Translations under genes and position numbers: made by a program | Assembly (NCBI RefSeq): GCF_002305875.1 | Contig: NZ_CP022098.1 | Span: 1,922,001 to 1,986,000 of the forward strand | Origin: Cystobacter fuscus | GTDB taxonomy: Bacteria > Myxococcota > Myxococcia > Myxococcales > Myxococcaceae | Direction: 5' to 3' | DNA length: 64,000 nucleotides | The notes under the pieces: model-generated | Databases searched by the model: none | What the model was told of the DNA's origin: nothing | Seen by the model: the letters and a program-made list of their open reading frames with translations, nothing else | Shown here: in pieces, positions 7,519 to 15,357 of the stretch | Layout: every line of letters starts with the position of its first letter | Position numbering within the stretch: the first letter of the stretch is position 1

Positions 7519-7806
7519 TCACGCCGCATGGCGACTGTGGCACAAGGCCCCTCCGACGGCCGCGATGGCATCGCCGCACGCGGCCACCTGGGCATCGGAG
7601 ATGTTGTCGATGGTCTGCACGCCGTAGGAGACCGACACGGCTCCACATTGGTAATTGGCGGTCTGACTCCGGATTCCCGTGCGGATGGCGCTGCCGTTGG
7701 AGTCGTCAACGGGATACGCTTGGCCCCGATTCGGGTGGAAAATCGCCAGCGCGTGGGAATCAATCGACCGGACCTGCAGTTCGACCATAACGGCCGCCGC
7801 TATCAT
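7519..7806 (-). CDS. Small unknown ORF, possibly a gene remnant
   Basis: 95 codons. The frame is open about 21 codons further upstream of the ATG at 7806, reading ...GGATARNGCVVFDMIAAAVM, without a good start or ribosome binding site. Codon use is plausible and there are three cysteines (YQCGAVSVSYG, AACGDAI, ALCHSR). The C-terminus ends soon after, and another frame continues with coding-like residues, so a truncated or frameshifted gene is possible. No family recognised. Confidence 0.35.
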   Translation of the reverse strand: MIAAAVMVELQVRSIDSHALAIFHPNRGQAYPVDDSNGSAIRTGIRSQTANYQCGAVSVSYGVQTIDNISDAQVAACGDAIAAVGGALCHSRHAA

Positions 7807-7867
7807 ATCGAATACGACACACCCGTTTCGGGCCGTGGCCCCGCCCAGCGAGCCGCCGTGCGTCTAG

Positions 7868-8712
7868 CTACTCATCGGCTCCATCTGACGGAGCCGCGGC
7901 CTCCAGGGCTGTATCGAGCTCCACGGCCCTCTTGCGTTCCTCCCAGTCTTTCAGGGCTGACGCCACGTGGTGGAGGGAGTGACGCTTCAGCCTCGGGTGA
8001 TGCACCGCGAAGTAGTGCTCCCCGGCGATGACCACGAAGGCATAGGGATTGGCTGGGTGGCTCATCAACCATTCCTCCGCCTCCATGCGTGTGGCGAACG
8101 AAGGAGTCCGCGGGGGGATTCCCCTGGCGGTCAGCGCCTCCAGCGCCGGCTCCATGCAATATTCGCGATACATCCCGCGCGTATTGTCCTCACGCGTATA
8201 CCAGAATTGGTAATACGCATCGCCGATGAGGATGCGGACCGGGCTCGGTGGTTCCGCGACGCTCTTCATCCAGGCCTCGGCTTCCTCTTGGCTGGTGAAG
8301 TGCGCGATGGCCATCGGGGCATGGTCCAGTTGATTGATGAAGTAGTCCTCGGCCTCATCGAGCTGTCCAGTCCGGCGATGAAGTCGAGGAGGGCGATGAG
8401 AAGGCGCGCATGCTGCTTCTGTTCGAGCTCGGGTGTTTCGTCCAGGGTCTTGAGCAGCAGTTCCACCGCCGGTTCCGCGAGCGTCCCCTCATGCTTGCCC
8501 AGGTTTGCGCTGACGGAGGGGCGTTCCGCTGGAGCCTTGCCCTCGAGTGAGTCTTCGAATCGGTAGATCTGGCCGGTAATGAGGACGAAGTGGTTGAATG
8601 CGCGTACATAGCGCCAGAGCTTCTCTTCGTCCTGTCGACCCTTCGCCTCCGCTGCTCGCCGCCGGGTCTCGATGAAAAGCGTCGCGCCTGTAAGCTCCTC
8701 GAAGATTGTCAC
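7868..8712 (-). pseudogene. Frameshifted hypothetical gene (two frames of one protein)
   Basis: The 5' part starts at the GTG at 8712 (behind GCGGAGG) with VTIFEELTGATLFIETRRRA and runs to LLIALLDFIAGLD. Its frame then turns into non-coding-like residues. The other frame continues naturally from the same point as QLDEAEDYFINQLDHAPMAI and on to the stop at 7868, ending EERKRAVELDTALEAAAPSD. A single-base difference at about 8362-8374 would join them into one protein of about 280 residues. The second half is acidic/aromatic with a repeated motif (SQEEAEAWMKS / RMEAEEWLMSH, each before a YYQFWY or HYFAVHH stretch). It could be a real frameshift or a sequencing error; function unknown, possibly an immunity-type protein. 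Confidence 0.6.
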
Positions 8713-9065
8713 CTGCACACCTCCGCGAGCTCGATTCCGGAGAGCATTCCCGGGGAGCGTTCCGCCATGACCAGATGAGGGCAGCATCTCCCGGATGGCT
8801 CCACAACGGAACCACTTGGAGCATTTCTCACGAGCACCTCGGCATCCATCGGTGAGCACTGCTGCCCACGGCGCGTGGGCCCGAGCCTACTGCGAGACCG
8901 TCGTGCCCTCGCCCATGTACGGCAGGGCACCGACGGCTCGCTGCAACTGGCCCAGCACCTCGTCAAGCGTGGTCCGTCCGCACACAATGCGCTCAGACTG
9001 CTCGAAGGTGAGTCGGCCGTGGAGGAGGGCGTCGCTGCCGGGCGCCCCCCAGCGCCGCGGGCGGG
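8713..9065. other. 353-bp stretch holding a decayed C-terminal fragment
   Basis: Contains the minus-strand fragment at 8887-9050 (separate entry) and, between 8713 and 8886, no convincing gene. The stop of the next lipoprotein gene lies directly at its upstream edge. Confidence 0.5.
8887..9050 (-). pseudogene. C-terminal fragment of an unknown protein
   Basis: One minus-strand frame reads SDALLHGRLTFEQSERIVCG, then RTTLDEVLGQLQRAVGALPY and a stop at 8887-8889. It looks like the amphipathic C-terminus of a real protein, but there is no start: the frame loses coding character at about 9050, against the neighbouring gene end at 9066. Probably a truncation left by rearrangement. Confidence 0.35.
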
Positions 9066-10124
9066 CTACTTCGCGATCTTCCGGATCTTGCCCTCGCCAG
9101 CCCAGTAGACCCCCGTGCTGTCCACGGCGAGGTTATAAGACTCGCCGGTGGACGCCAGGACCTGGGCGCCGGTGCCGTCCTTGCACATCGCCCGGAGGGC
9201 TGTTCCATCGAGCCAGTAGATCCTCTCGCTATCGACGACGACCCTCGTCCCCGTGGTGGCGAGCTGGACGGCGGTGCCGCCGCTCTTGGGAATTCTGTAG
9301 ACCCCGCTCGCGGCGTAGTAGACGTTGGCGTCGTCGAAGTCGAGATACCAGCTCGTACGAGTGAGCTTGATCGGCGCCGAGGCGCCAGACTTGGGCGCCT
9401 TCATGGTGGAAGAGAGAGAGCCGAGTTCGCGATAGTACAGGCTATCGCCGTCCGCGAACAATGACGTCCGCAGCCCGCCCGAAACAGGATCTCGAGGGAC
9501 GACCAGGGACGCGGTCCCGCCCGAGAGCGGCTGGGCGTAGATGTTGTATTGATTGTTGCCGATCCAGTAGATATGGGTCGAGTCCACCGCCACCCCCGAC
9601 GGGTAGCCGCCGGTGACCGGCAGCGCGGTGATGGTGCCGTCAGGGTTCACCCTGTTCAATTTGCTCCCGAGGCCGGGACCACTGCCGGAGAAGTAGGCGT
9701 AGGGGCCGCTTCCCACGAGCTCGGTCACGTAGGTGAGCCGATTGATGAGGACGGTCTTCGCGCCGCCGGCCTTGGGGACCCTGCCTACCTCGTCGTTGCT
9801 GACCTCGGAGCCATAGCCGCCGCCGTAGTACACGTACTGGTCCGTCAGCGCGATATTAATGGCGCCGTTGGTGTTGATGGTCGCGAGATCGATGGGGGTG
9901 CAGCTCCCATTGCACAGCGGCGCACATGCGAGCGTGGAGGCGAGCGCGCTCTCTGCCTGGCCTTCCTCCAGACTCGCGCCCGCGACGTTCGCCTCGCCGG
10001 GCGAGCCGCCGCAGCCGGCCAGAGCTGCGGAGAGGAGGAGGGCCGAAGCAGCGTGAAACGAGGGCTTCGTGCGGGTGAGGGCTTCAGTTTGGGAGGGTTG
10101 ACGAGCTGCCGTATCTTTTCTCAT
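9066..10124 (-). CDS. Secreted lipoprotein with predicted beta-propeller repeats
   Basis: 352 residues. The lipobox LAGC (Cys38) follows a hydrophobic signal, after a longish N-region. The mature part repeats a short unit of the type VYYGGG... / AYFSGS... / IYWIGN... / LYYREL... / VYYAAS... / IYWLDG... / VYWAGE, about seven times, each followed by K/N and a glycine-rich turn. That spacing fits a seven-blade propeller (DUF5050/NHL-like). Four cysteines cluster after the lipobox (CAPLCNGSC). Such lipoproteins are common in myxobacteria; ligand or partner is unknown. Apparently monocistronic. Confidence 0.8.
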   Translation of the reverse strand: MRKDTAARQPSQTEALTRTKPSFHAASALLLSAALAGCGGSPGEANVAGASLEEGQAESALASTLACAPLCNGSCTPIDLATINTNGAINIALTDQYVYYGGGYGSEVSNDEVGRVPKAGGAKTVLINRLTYVTELVGSGPYAYFSGSGPGLGSKLNRVNPDGTITALPVTGGYPSGVAVDSTHIYWIGNNQYNIYAQPLSGGTASLVVPRDPVSGGLRTSLFADGDSLYYRELGSLSSTMKAPKSGASAPIKLTRTSWYLDFDDANVYYAASGVYRIPKSGGTAVQLATTGTRVVVDSERIYWLDGTALRAMCKDGTGAQVLASTGESYNLAVDSTGVYWAGEGKIRKIAK

Positions 10125-10228
10125 GTGGATACCCTGTCAGGAGGGAACGCACGAACCATGCGTTCTTTCGGATCAAGCCGGTGAGGGCGGGAGGCCCCGG
10201 GAGCTTCAGGCCTCCCGCCCGTCGCGGA

Positions 10229-11347
10229 TTATTGCAACAGCTTCTGCTTGATGAAGGTGCCGGAGGGCGTGAGGGCCGAGGCGGGCCAGTTGCCGGTGGT
10301 GCTCGCGCCGGGGACGAGCGCGGAGGCCGTCTCGGGCTTGTCGTGCAGCGACCAGTTGGCCCAGCTCAGCTTGCGGCTGTTCATGAAGTCGATCCACAGC
10401 TGGCTCTCGTTGAGGTTGAGATTGCCATTGCCGGACGCGTCGCAGGTGCCGAACTCCGTCACGAACAGGGCGATGCCCCTGGACAGCGCCGCGGCCGCCC
10501 TGTCACGCAGCCATTGCCCGTGCGTGCCCGCGTAGAAGTGCAGCGTATAGGCCACGTTGGGGTACTGGGTGATGGGGTTGTTGGCGGCCGCGTCCACGCC
10601 CTGCGACCAGGTCGGCGTGCCCACCACCACGAGGTTGGGAGCACCGGCGCCGCGGATGGCGCCAATGATTTCCACGGCGTAGGCACGCACCTCGCTCCAG
10701 GACTCGTTGTCCGGCTCGTTGAAGATCTCGAAGATGACGTTGGGGGTGTTCTTGTAGAGCTGCGCCATCTCCGTGAAGAACGCCTTGGCCTGCGCGGTGT
10801 GCTGCGTGGCGCTGTGATCATGCCAGTCGATGATGACGTAGATGCCCTTGGCGATGGCCGCGTCGACGACCGTTTTCACCCGGGCCTTCTCCGCCGCCGG
10901 ATTGGTGAGATAGCCGCCTTCCTCCACGGCCATGGCGGCGCGCACCACGGTGACCTTCCAGTTGTCCGCGAGCGAGTTGACGACGGAGGCGTTGTAGAAC
11001 GCGCTGCCCCACTGGCTCCAGAAGAGGCTCATTCCCTTGAGCTGGACGGCTACGCCATTCTGGTTCTGGATTTGATTGCCCACCACCTTGAGCTGGCCAT
11101 TCGTGGCCACGGGCGAGGCCACCGGCGTCGGAGTCGGGTTGGTGGGCTGGGTCGGAGCGGGGTTGGTGGGAGTGGCGGGCGAGGTGGGGGTGGTGGGGCC
11201 AGGCTCCACCACCACCGGGGGCTGCTCCCCTGGAGGATTGGGCTCTTCGATCCCACACCCGCCGAGGAGCGACAGGTGGAGGACCGCCAGACACAGACCC
11301 CGCCAGCCGCTCAGACCCCTACCGCCTGAAACCGGATTCCTCTTCAT
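10229..11347 (-). CDS. Endoglucanase lipoprotein, glycoside hydrolase family 5
   Basis: 372 residues from the ATG at 11347 (behind GAGAGG). The lipobox LLGGC gives Cys31, followed by a Pro/Thr-rich linker (about 35-80) and a GH5 TIM barrel. Landmarks: VVRAAMAVEEGGYL (Arg and acidic site at strand 3), IDWHDHSA, the acid/base VIFEIFNEPDN (Glu211) and the nucleophile ALFVTEFGTCD (Glu298), then SWANWSLHDK. All catalytic residues are present, so cellulase/beta-1,4-glucanase activity is expected (subfamily 5_2-like), anchored at the outer membrane or cell surface. There is no separate carbohydrate-binding module. A strong hairpin lies in its 5' leader. Confidence 0.92.
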   Translation of the reverse strand: MKRNPVSGGRGLSGWRGLCLAVLHLSLLGGCGIEEPNPPGEQPPVVVEPGPTTPTSPATPTNPAPTQPTNPTPTPVASPVATNGQLKVVGNQIQNQNGVAVQLKGMSLFWSQWGSAFYNASVVNSLADNWKVTVVRAAMAVEEGGYLTNPAAEKARVKTVVDAAIAKGIYVIIDWHDHSATQHTAQAKAFFTEMAQLYKNTPNVIFEIFNEPDNESWSEVRAYAVEIIGAIRGAGAPNLVVVGTPTWSQGVDAAANNPITQYPNVAYTLHFYAGTHGQWLRDRAAAALSRGIALFVTEFGTCDASGNGNLNLNESQLWIDFMNSRKLSWANWSLHDKPETASALVPGASTTGNWPASALTPSGTFIKQKLLQ

Positions 11348-11378
11348 GCGCGCCTCTCGAGATGGATGCAATGTCGTC

Positions 11379-11405
11379 GCGGGTGTCTTTCAAACAGACA
11401 CCCGC
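11379..11405 (-). promoter_or_regulatory. Stem-loop in the 5' leader of the endoglucanase gene
   Basis: GCGGGTGTCT (11379-11388) pairs perfectly with AGACACCCGC (11396-11405) around a 7-nt loop. On the minus strand this sits about 32 nt upstream of the start codon, downstream of an AT-rich segment (about 11455-11505) that could hold the promoter. There is no U-run, so an mRNA-level control element or protein-binding dyad is more likely than a terminator. Confidence 0.45.
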
Positions 11406-11509
11406 ACGGCTTGGCTCATCGTCAAGCGCACGCAGGATATCTCATTGCCTCTCCAATGGGTGGGGTTTTTTACTGGTTTCTCGGTTTTTACGTATTTGTT
11501 GAAAGGGAG

Positions 11510-14500
11510 CTAGGGTTTCACGAGCACCAGGTCGCGCGACTGGATGAGGTCCACTTCGCCCGCGAAGTGCGCGAAGTCCTCGTACTGCTTCACCGCGATG
11601 CGGCCTCGTTCCACGCGCAAGGTCTCGTCGATGGAGAGCGTGTTGCCTTCCTGCTTCTCCGTGCGCAGCAGCCGGCCGAAGGAGCTCTCCGTCTTCAACT
11701 GCGCCTGGGGATCCGTCAGACGGTAGCCCGAGGGCATCTTCAGGCTCACCCGCGTGGTGCTCGCCTCGGTGTCGTCGATGAGCAGGGGCACGGTGCGCGT
11801 GCTGAGCTGCACGTACTGCCGTCCCAACGTCGCGGGCATGGTGATGGGCGGCAGCACCAGCGTCCCGCCGCTCGCGCGCGCGAAGCTCGTGGCCTTGAAG
11901 CCGTAGCGCACCGTGAAGGGGGCGCCCACCTGCTCCTCGCGATCGAACTTCAGCTCGGTCAGCTCCGCCCCGTTGAAGTAGCGGCCCACCGCGTTCTGGA
12001 GGGCCTGCCGCCGGCGATCGCCGGAGATGGCCTCGAAGGCCTCCGCGAGCTGGGCCGCGTCGTAGCCCGTGTAGACTTCCTCGCCGCGGCCCACGAGGTG
12101 GCCGTTTTCATCCAGCTCCAGCTCCAGCTTCACCTGCTTGCCCGGCTGCGGCTCGAGCTTCGGCGTCTTCACCTTCTCCAGGGCCCGGCCCGGCTCGGGC
12201 AGCAGGTACGCGTCGCGCTCGCCCAGCGCCGTCTCGGGCAGCTCGCCGAAGGGCGCGTAGCGCGTGGTGGTGTCCAGCCACACCGGCCCCGCGCCCGGCA
12301 CCTCCGCGCGCAGCGCGATGTAGGGCAGCAGCGACTCCTCGGGGAAGAGGTACTCCGCCGGGTCTACCGAGAAGGTGCGCACCGCCGCCAGGCGCGTGGG
12401 AATCCCCAACACCTCCAGGCCTGTCTTGAGGACCCACATGCGACTGCCCCGGTCCTGCGCCACCGCGGACGCCGCCGACTGGGTCAGCCCCGCGTCCCGG
12501 CCACTGAAGCGCTTCATCACCGCCGCGTACAGTGCCTGGGCCGCCGCGAGCCCGCGCTTGTCCCCTGCCGCCTCGCGCACGAACGCCTCCAGCTCCCAGT
12601 TGAGCGCGCCCCGCTCCAGGAAGCTGTCCGCGTACACCGCCACCAGCTTGTCATTGCCCGTGGTGCCCGCGCCCACCACCACGAAGGGCAGGTATTCCTT
12701 GCTCGAGGGGCCATCCGGTTCGGGGATGAGAGGCGGTACCCCGCGCACCTCGTGGGTGAAGAGTTCCTCGTCACCCTTCACCGTGGGCGGTGGCACCCGG
12801 ACGTTGTGCGCGTCCACCTTCATGCCCGTGCCCTTGGGCGCCACCACCGTGTACGTGGCGCGGTGGTCCGGCATGCTCGCCACGCTGAAGTAGAAGTCCG
12901 ACGCCTTGAAGCCCGGCTGCGCCGGCCCGCGCGAGGGCTCCGCCAGCAGGTATTCGATCTCCACGTAGTCACCCACCTGCACGCCCGGCAGGCTGACGCT
13001 GTCCTTGCCCTCGATGCTCTCCGGCTCCAGCACCGTGCCATTGGCCTTGAGGGTGCGTACCGCGAGTGGCTGCGCGCCCGCGGGCAGGTTCACTTCGGCG
13101 ATCTCCTGCACGCCGCTCTGCTCCAGCGCCTTCTGGATGATGTGGATGCGGGTGACCTGGGAGCCATCGGGGAAGACCCGGGTGGCGGCCGCGTCCAGCA
13201 CGTAGGCGGCGGAGCTGTCCTCGGGGCCGTGGTTCTGCTCGTAGTCGCGGATGGCCTCGCGCCCGTTGATGGCGTGCGCCTGCAACACCTCCTGCCCCGT
13301 CTTCGCGCGCGTGACGGCGCGGCGCAGCGACAGGTTGTCCCCATCCAACAGGAGCGACTGCTCGCGCAGGGCGAGCGCCCCGGCGGCGTCTCCGGCCAGC
13401 TCACGCACGTCCGCCCACTTCTCCAGCACCCGGGGGTTGCGCGGCCACAGCAGGCTCAGCTCCTTGAGCGTGGCGGTGGCGTCGTCGAACCGGCGCAGGG
13501 CCACCTGCGCGGCCGCCAGCGACAGGGCGGTGGTGCCGTCCCCGGGATTGCGCGTGAGCTGCTCCCGGTAGAGGGCGACGCTGCGCTCCAGATCGCCCCG
13601 CATCCGCGCGTGCTCGGCCGCCCGCGCGAGCGAGCCCGGGCAGCCCTCCAGCGAGGTGATCAGCTCATCCGTGCGCGCCACCGCGTCGCGGCGCCTGGCC
13701 AGGTTGTAGCGCAGGCCCTGCGCCTCGCACAGGCCCGGCTGCACCTGGAGCGCCGACGCCAGGCTCTCCTCCGCCGTACTGTCCAGCTCCAGGGCCACCG
13801 CCGCGCGCGCCTCCATCATCAGCACGGGCCAGCCCGTGGGAGTCGCCGCCTTGCGCGCCGCCTTGAGCGTCTCCAGCGCCGTGGTGGGCTGGTTGTCGCC
13901 GAGGGACAGCTCGGCGCGCACCATCAGCGCCACCACGTCGCTCGCGTCCCTGACCAGCACCGCCTCCAGATCCCTCGTCGCGCGTCCGCGCGCCACCTTG
14001 CTGGGAATGGTCCGGTCCTGCACGGCCAGCTCCGCGCGCAGCGACAGCACGGCCGGGGCCTGCGAGAGCTTCGCCAGGCGCGTCATCAGCCGCCAGGAGC
14101 CGTCCGGATCCCTCGACATGCCGTCGCGCACCGCGATGAAGTCCGCGAGCAGGGTCCCCGCCTCGGCCGTGAGCGCCGCGGACAGCTCCTCGGCGCGCGG
14201 GTAGACGAGCTCCGCGCGCGCCTCCTTGGGGCCAGTGCCCCACGGGGCGGGAGCGGGTCCGGTGGCGGCGCTGTAGCGCAGGGCGGCGGGGCGCCCATCG
14301 GCGCGCGACAGCGTGACGGACACGGAGGCCTGGCGCTGATCGCGCAGCAGCTTGACGAGGACGCGGTGCCGGCCCGCGCCGAGCTGCAGGGGGCGCGCGG
14401 CCACGGTGGACGCGGCGCGCGCGAAGGCCCGGCGCTCGAGCACGGGCTGCCCGTCCAGCATCAGCTTGTACGAGGAGGCGGACGCGGCGCGCACCACGTA

Positions 14501-15286
14501 GACGCCCGCCTCGGGCACCTCCACGTCCGCCGCCAGCAGGTAGACATCTCCCGGGCTCGTCTCGCCCGCGATGTCCAGGCGGCTGTCGGGCGCGTGGAGG
14601 ATGCGCGGCGCGAGCGGACCGAAGGGGCCGGTGAAGGGGCCCACGAGCGAGCCGTCCTTCTCCGGCGCGAGCGGCTCGTCGAAGGTGAGCAGGTGCCAGG
14701 CGGAGAAGGGCCCGAGCAGCGTGGCCGTGTCCGCGGCGCCGAGATCCTGGAGCACCTGCGTCTGGGCGGCCCGGTCCGGCCGCAGGGCCATCACCGAGAG
14801 CTGGGCCGCGCGCAGCAGTTGGGCGGCTTCCCCCACGGCGCCGGCGTCGAGCGCGGCGAGCAGGCCGGTGAGGATGACTTCATCCAGCGCGGGCGAGACG
14901 CCCACCGACTCCAGCACGTAGCGCGCCGAGGGCACCGCCAGCGGATGACGGGGCGCCCGGGTGACCACCGCCAGCGCGGCGTCGAGCGCCCGGCGGGGCT
15001 GGGCGGCGCGGCGCGCGAGCAGGTGATGACCGTAGAGGGCGTAGGGCTCGGCCGGATCCTTGGAGATGGCCTCGTCGAAGCGGCCCTGGGCGGCCGCCAT
15101 GTCCCCTTGCACCAGCCAGGAATGGAAGCCCGCGAAGGCGAGGGTGCGCGAAGCGGAAGCCCCATTGCTCGCCGCCGTGGCGGCCCGTTCGAGCACCTCG
15201 GAGGAGGCGGGGGAGTGAGCGGCACAACCGGCCACGAGGCCGGTGACGAGCAGGAGCGCGAGGAGGGCGCGGGTGGGCGTGCGCAT
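11510..15286 (-). CDS. Large lipoprotein with TPR, DUF3857 and transglutaminase-like domains
   Basis: 1258 residues. The lipobox LVAGC (Cys21) follows MRTPTRALLALLLVTG. About residues 25-180 and 370-620 are helical repeats of TPR type. About 640-830 is DUF3857 (with EQSGVQEIAEVNLPAGAQPL and VGDYVEIEYLLAEP). About 850-1010 is the transglutaminase-like segment (RMWVLKTGLEVLGIPTRLAA, PVWLDTTTRYAPFGELP), and the tail is a beta-rich DUF2569-like region. In active homologues the first segment begins G-D/N-C-K-D; here it reads RGSRMW, so the nucleophilic Cys is absent and the domain is likely non-catalytic. The product is exported and anchored at the envelope. The kinase gene at 15358-17160 lies 71 bp upstream on the same strand and may be co-transcribed. 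Confidence 0.85.
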   Translation of the reverse strand: MRTPTRALLALLLVTGLVAGCAAHSPASSEVLERAATAASNGASASRTLAFAGFHSWLVQGDMAAAQGRFDEAISKDPAEPYALYGHHLLARRAAQPRRALDAALAVVTRAPRHPLAVPSARYVLESVGVSPALDEVILTGLLAALDAGAVGEAAQLLRAAQLSVMALRPDRAAQTQVLQDLGAADTATLLGPFSAWHLLTFDEPLAPEKDGSLVGPFTGPFGPLAPRILHAPDSRLDIAGETSPGDVYLLAADVEVPEAGVYVVRAASASSYKLMLDGQPVLERRAFARAASTVAARPLQLGAGRHRVLVKLLRDQRQASVSVTLSRADGRPAALRYSAATGPAPAPWGTGPKEARAELVYPRAEELSAALTAEAGTLLADFIAVRDGMSRDPDGSWRLMTRLAKLSQAPAVLSLRAELAVQDRTIPSKVARGRATRDLEAVLVRDASDVVALMVRAELSLGDNQPTTALETLKAARKAATPTGWPVLMMEARAAVALELDSTAEESLASALQVQPGLCEAQGLRYNLARRRDAVARTDELITSLEGCPGSLARAAEHARMRGDLERSVALYREQLTRNPGDGTTALSLAAAQVALRRFDDATATLKELSLLWPRNPRVLEKWADVRELAGDAAGALALREQSLLLDGDNLSLRRAVTRAKTGQEVLQAHAINGREAIRDYEQNHGPEDSSAAYVLDAAATRVFPDGSQVTRIHIIQKALEQSGVQEIAEVNLPAGAQPLAVRTLKANGTVLEPESIEGKDSVSLPGVQVGDYVEIEYLLAEPSRGPAQPGFKASDFYFSVASMPDHRATYTVVAPKGTGMKVDAHNVRVPPPTVKGDEELFTHEVRGVPPLIPEPDGPSSKEYLPFVVVGAGTTGNDKLVAVYADSFLERGALNWELEAFVREAAGDKRGLAAAQALYAAVMKRFSGRDAGLTQSAASAVAQDRGSRMWVLKTGLEVLGIPTRLAAVRTFSVDPAEYLFPEESLLPYIALRAEVPGAGPVWLDTTTRYAPFGELPETALGERDAYLLPEPGRALEKVKTPKLEPQPGKQVKLELELDENGHLVGRGEEVYTGYDAAQLAEAFEAISGDRRRQALQNAVGRYFNGAELTELKFDREEQVGAPFTVRYGFKATSFARASGGTLVLPPITMPATLGRQYVQLSTRTVPLLIDDTEASTTRVSLKMPSGYRLTDPQAQLKTESSFGRLLRTEKQEGNTLSIDETLRVERGRIAVKQYEDFAHFAGEVDLIQSRDLVLVKP

Positions 15287-15357
15287 AGAGGACCCAGGGA
15301 TAGTTCAAAGCCCGGGTCCGGGCCACATCCGCATGCAGCGGATGGACGCGCATTTCT

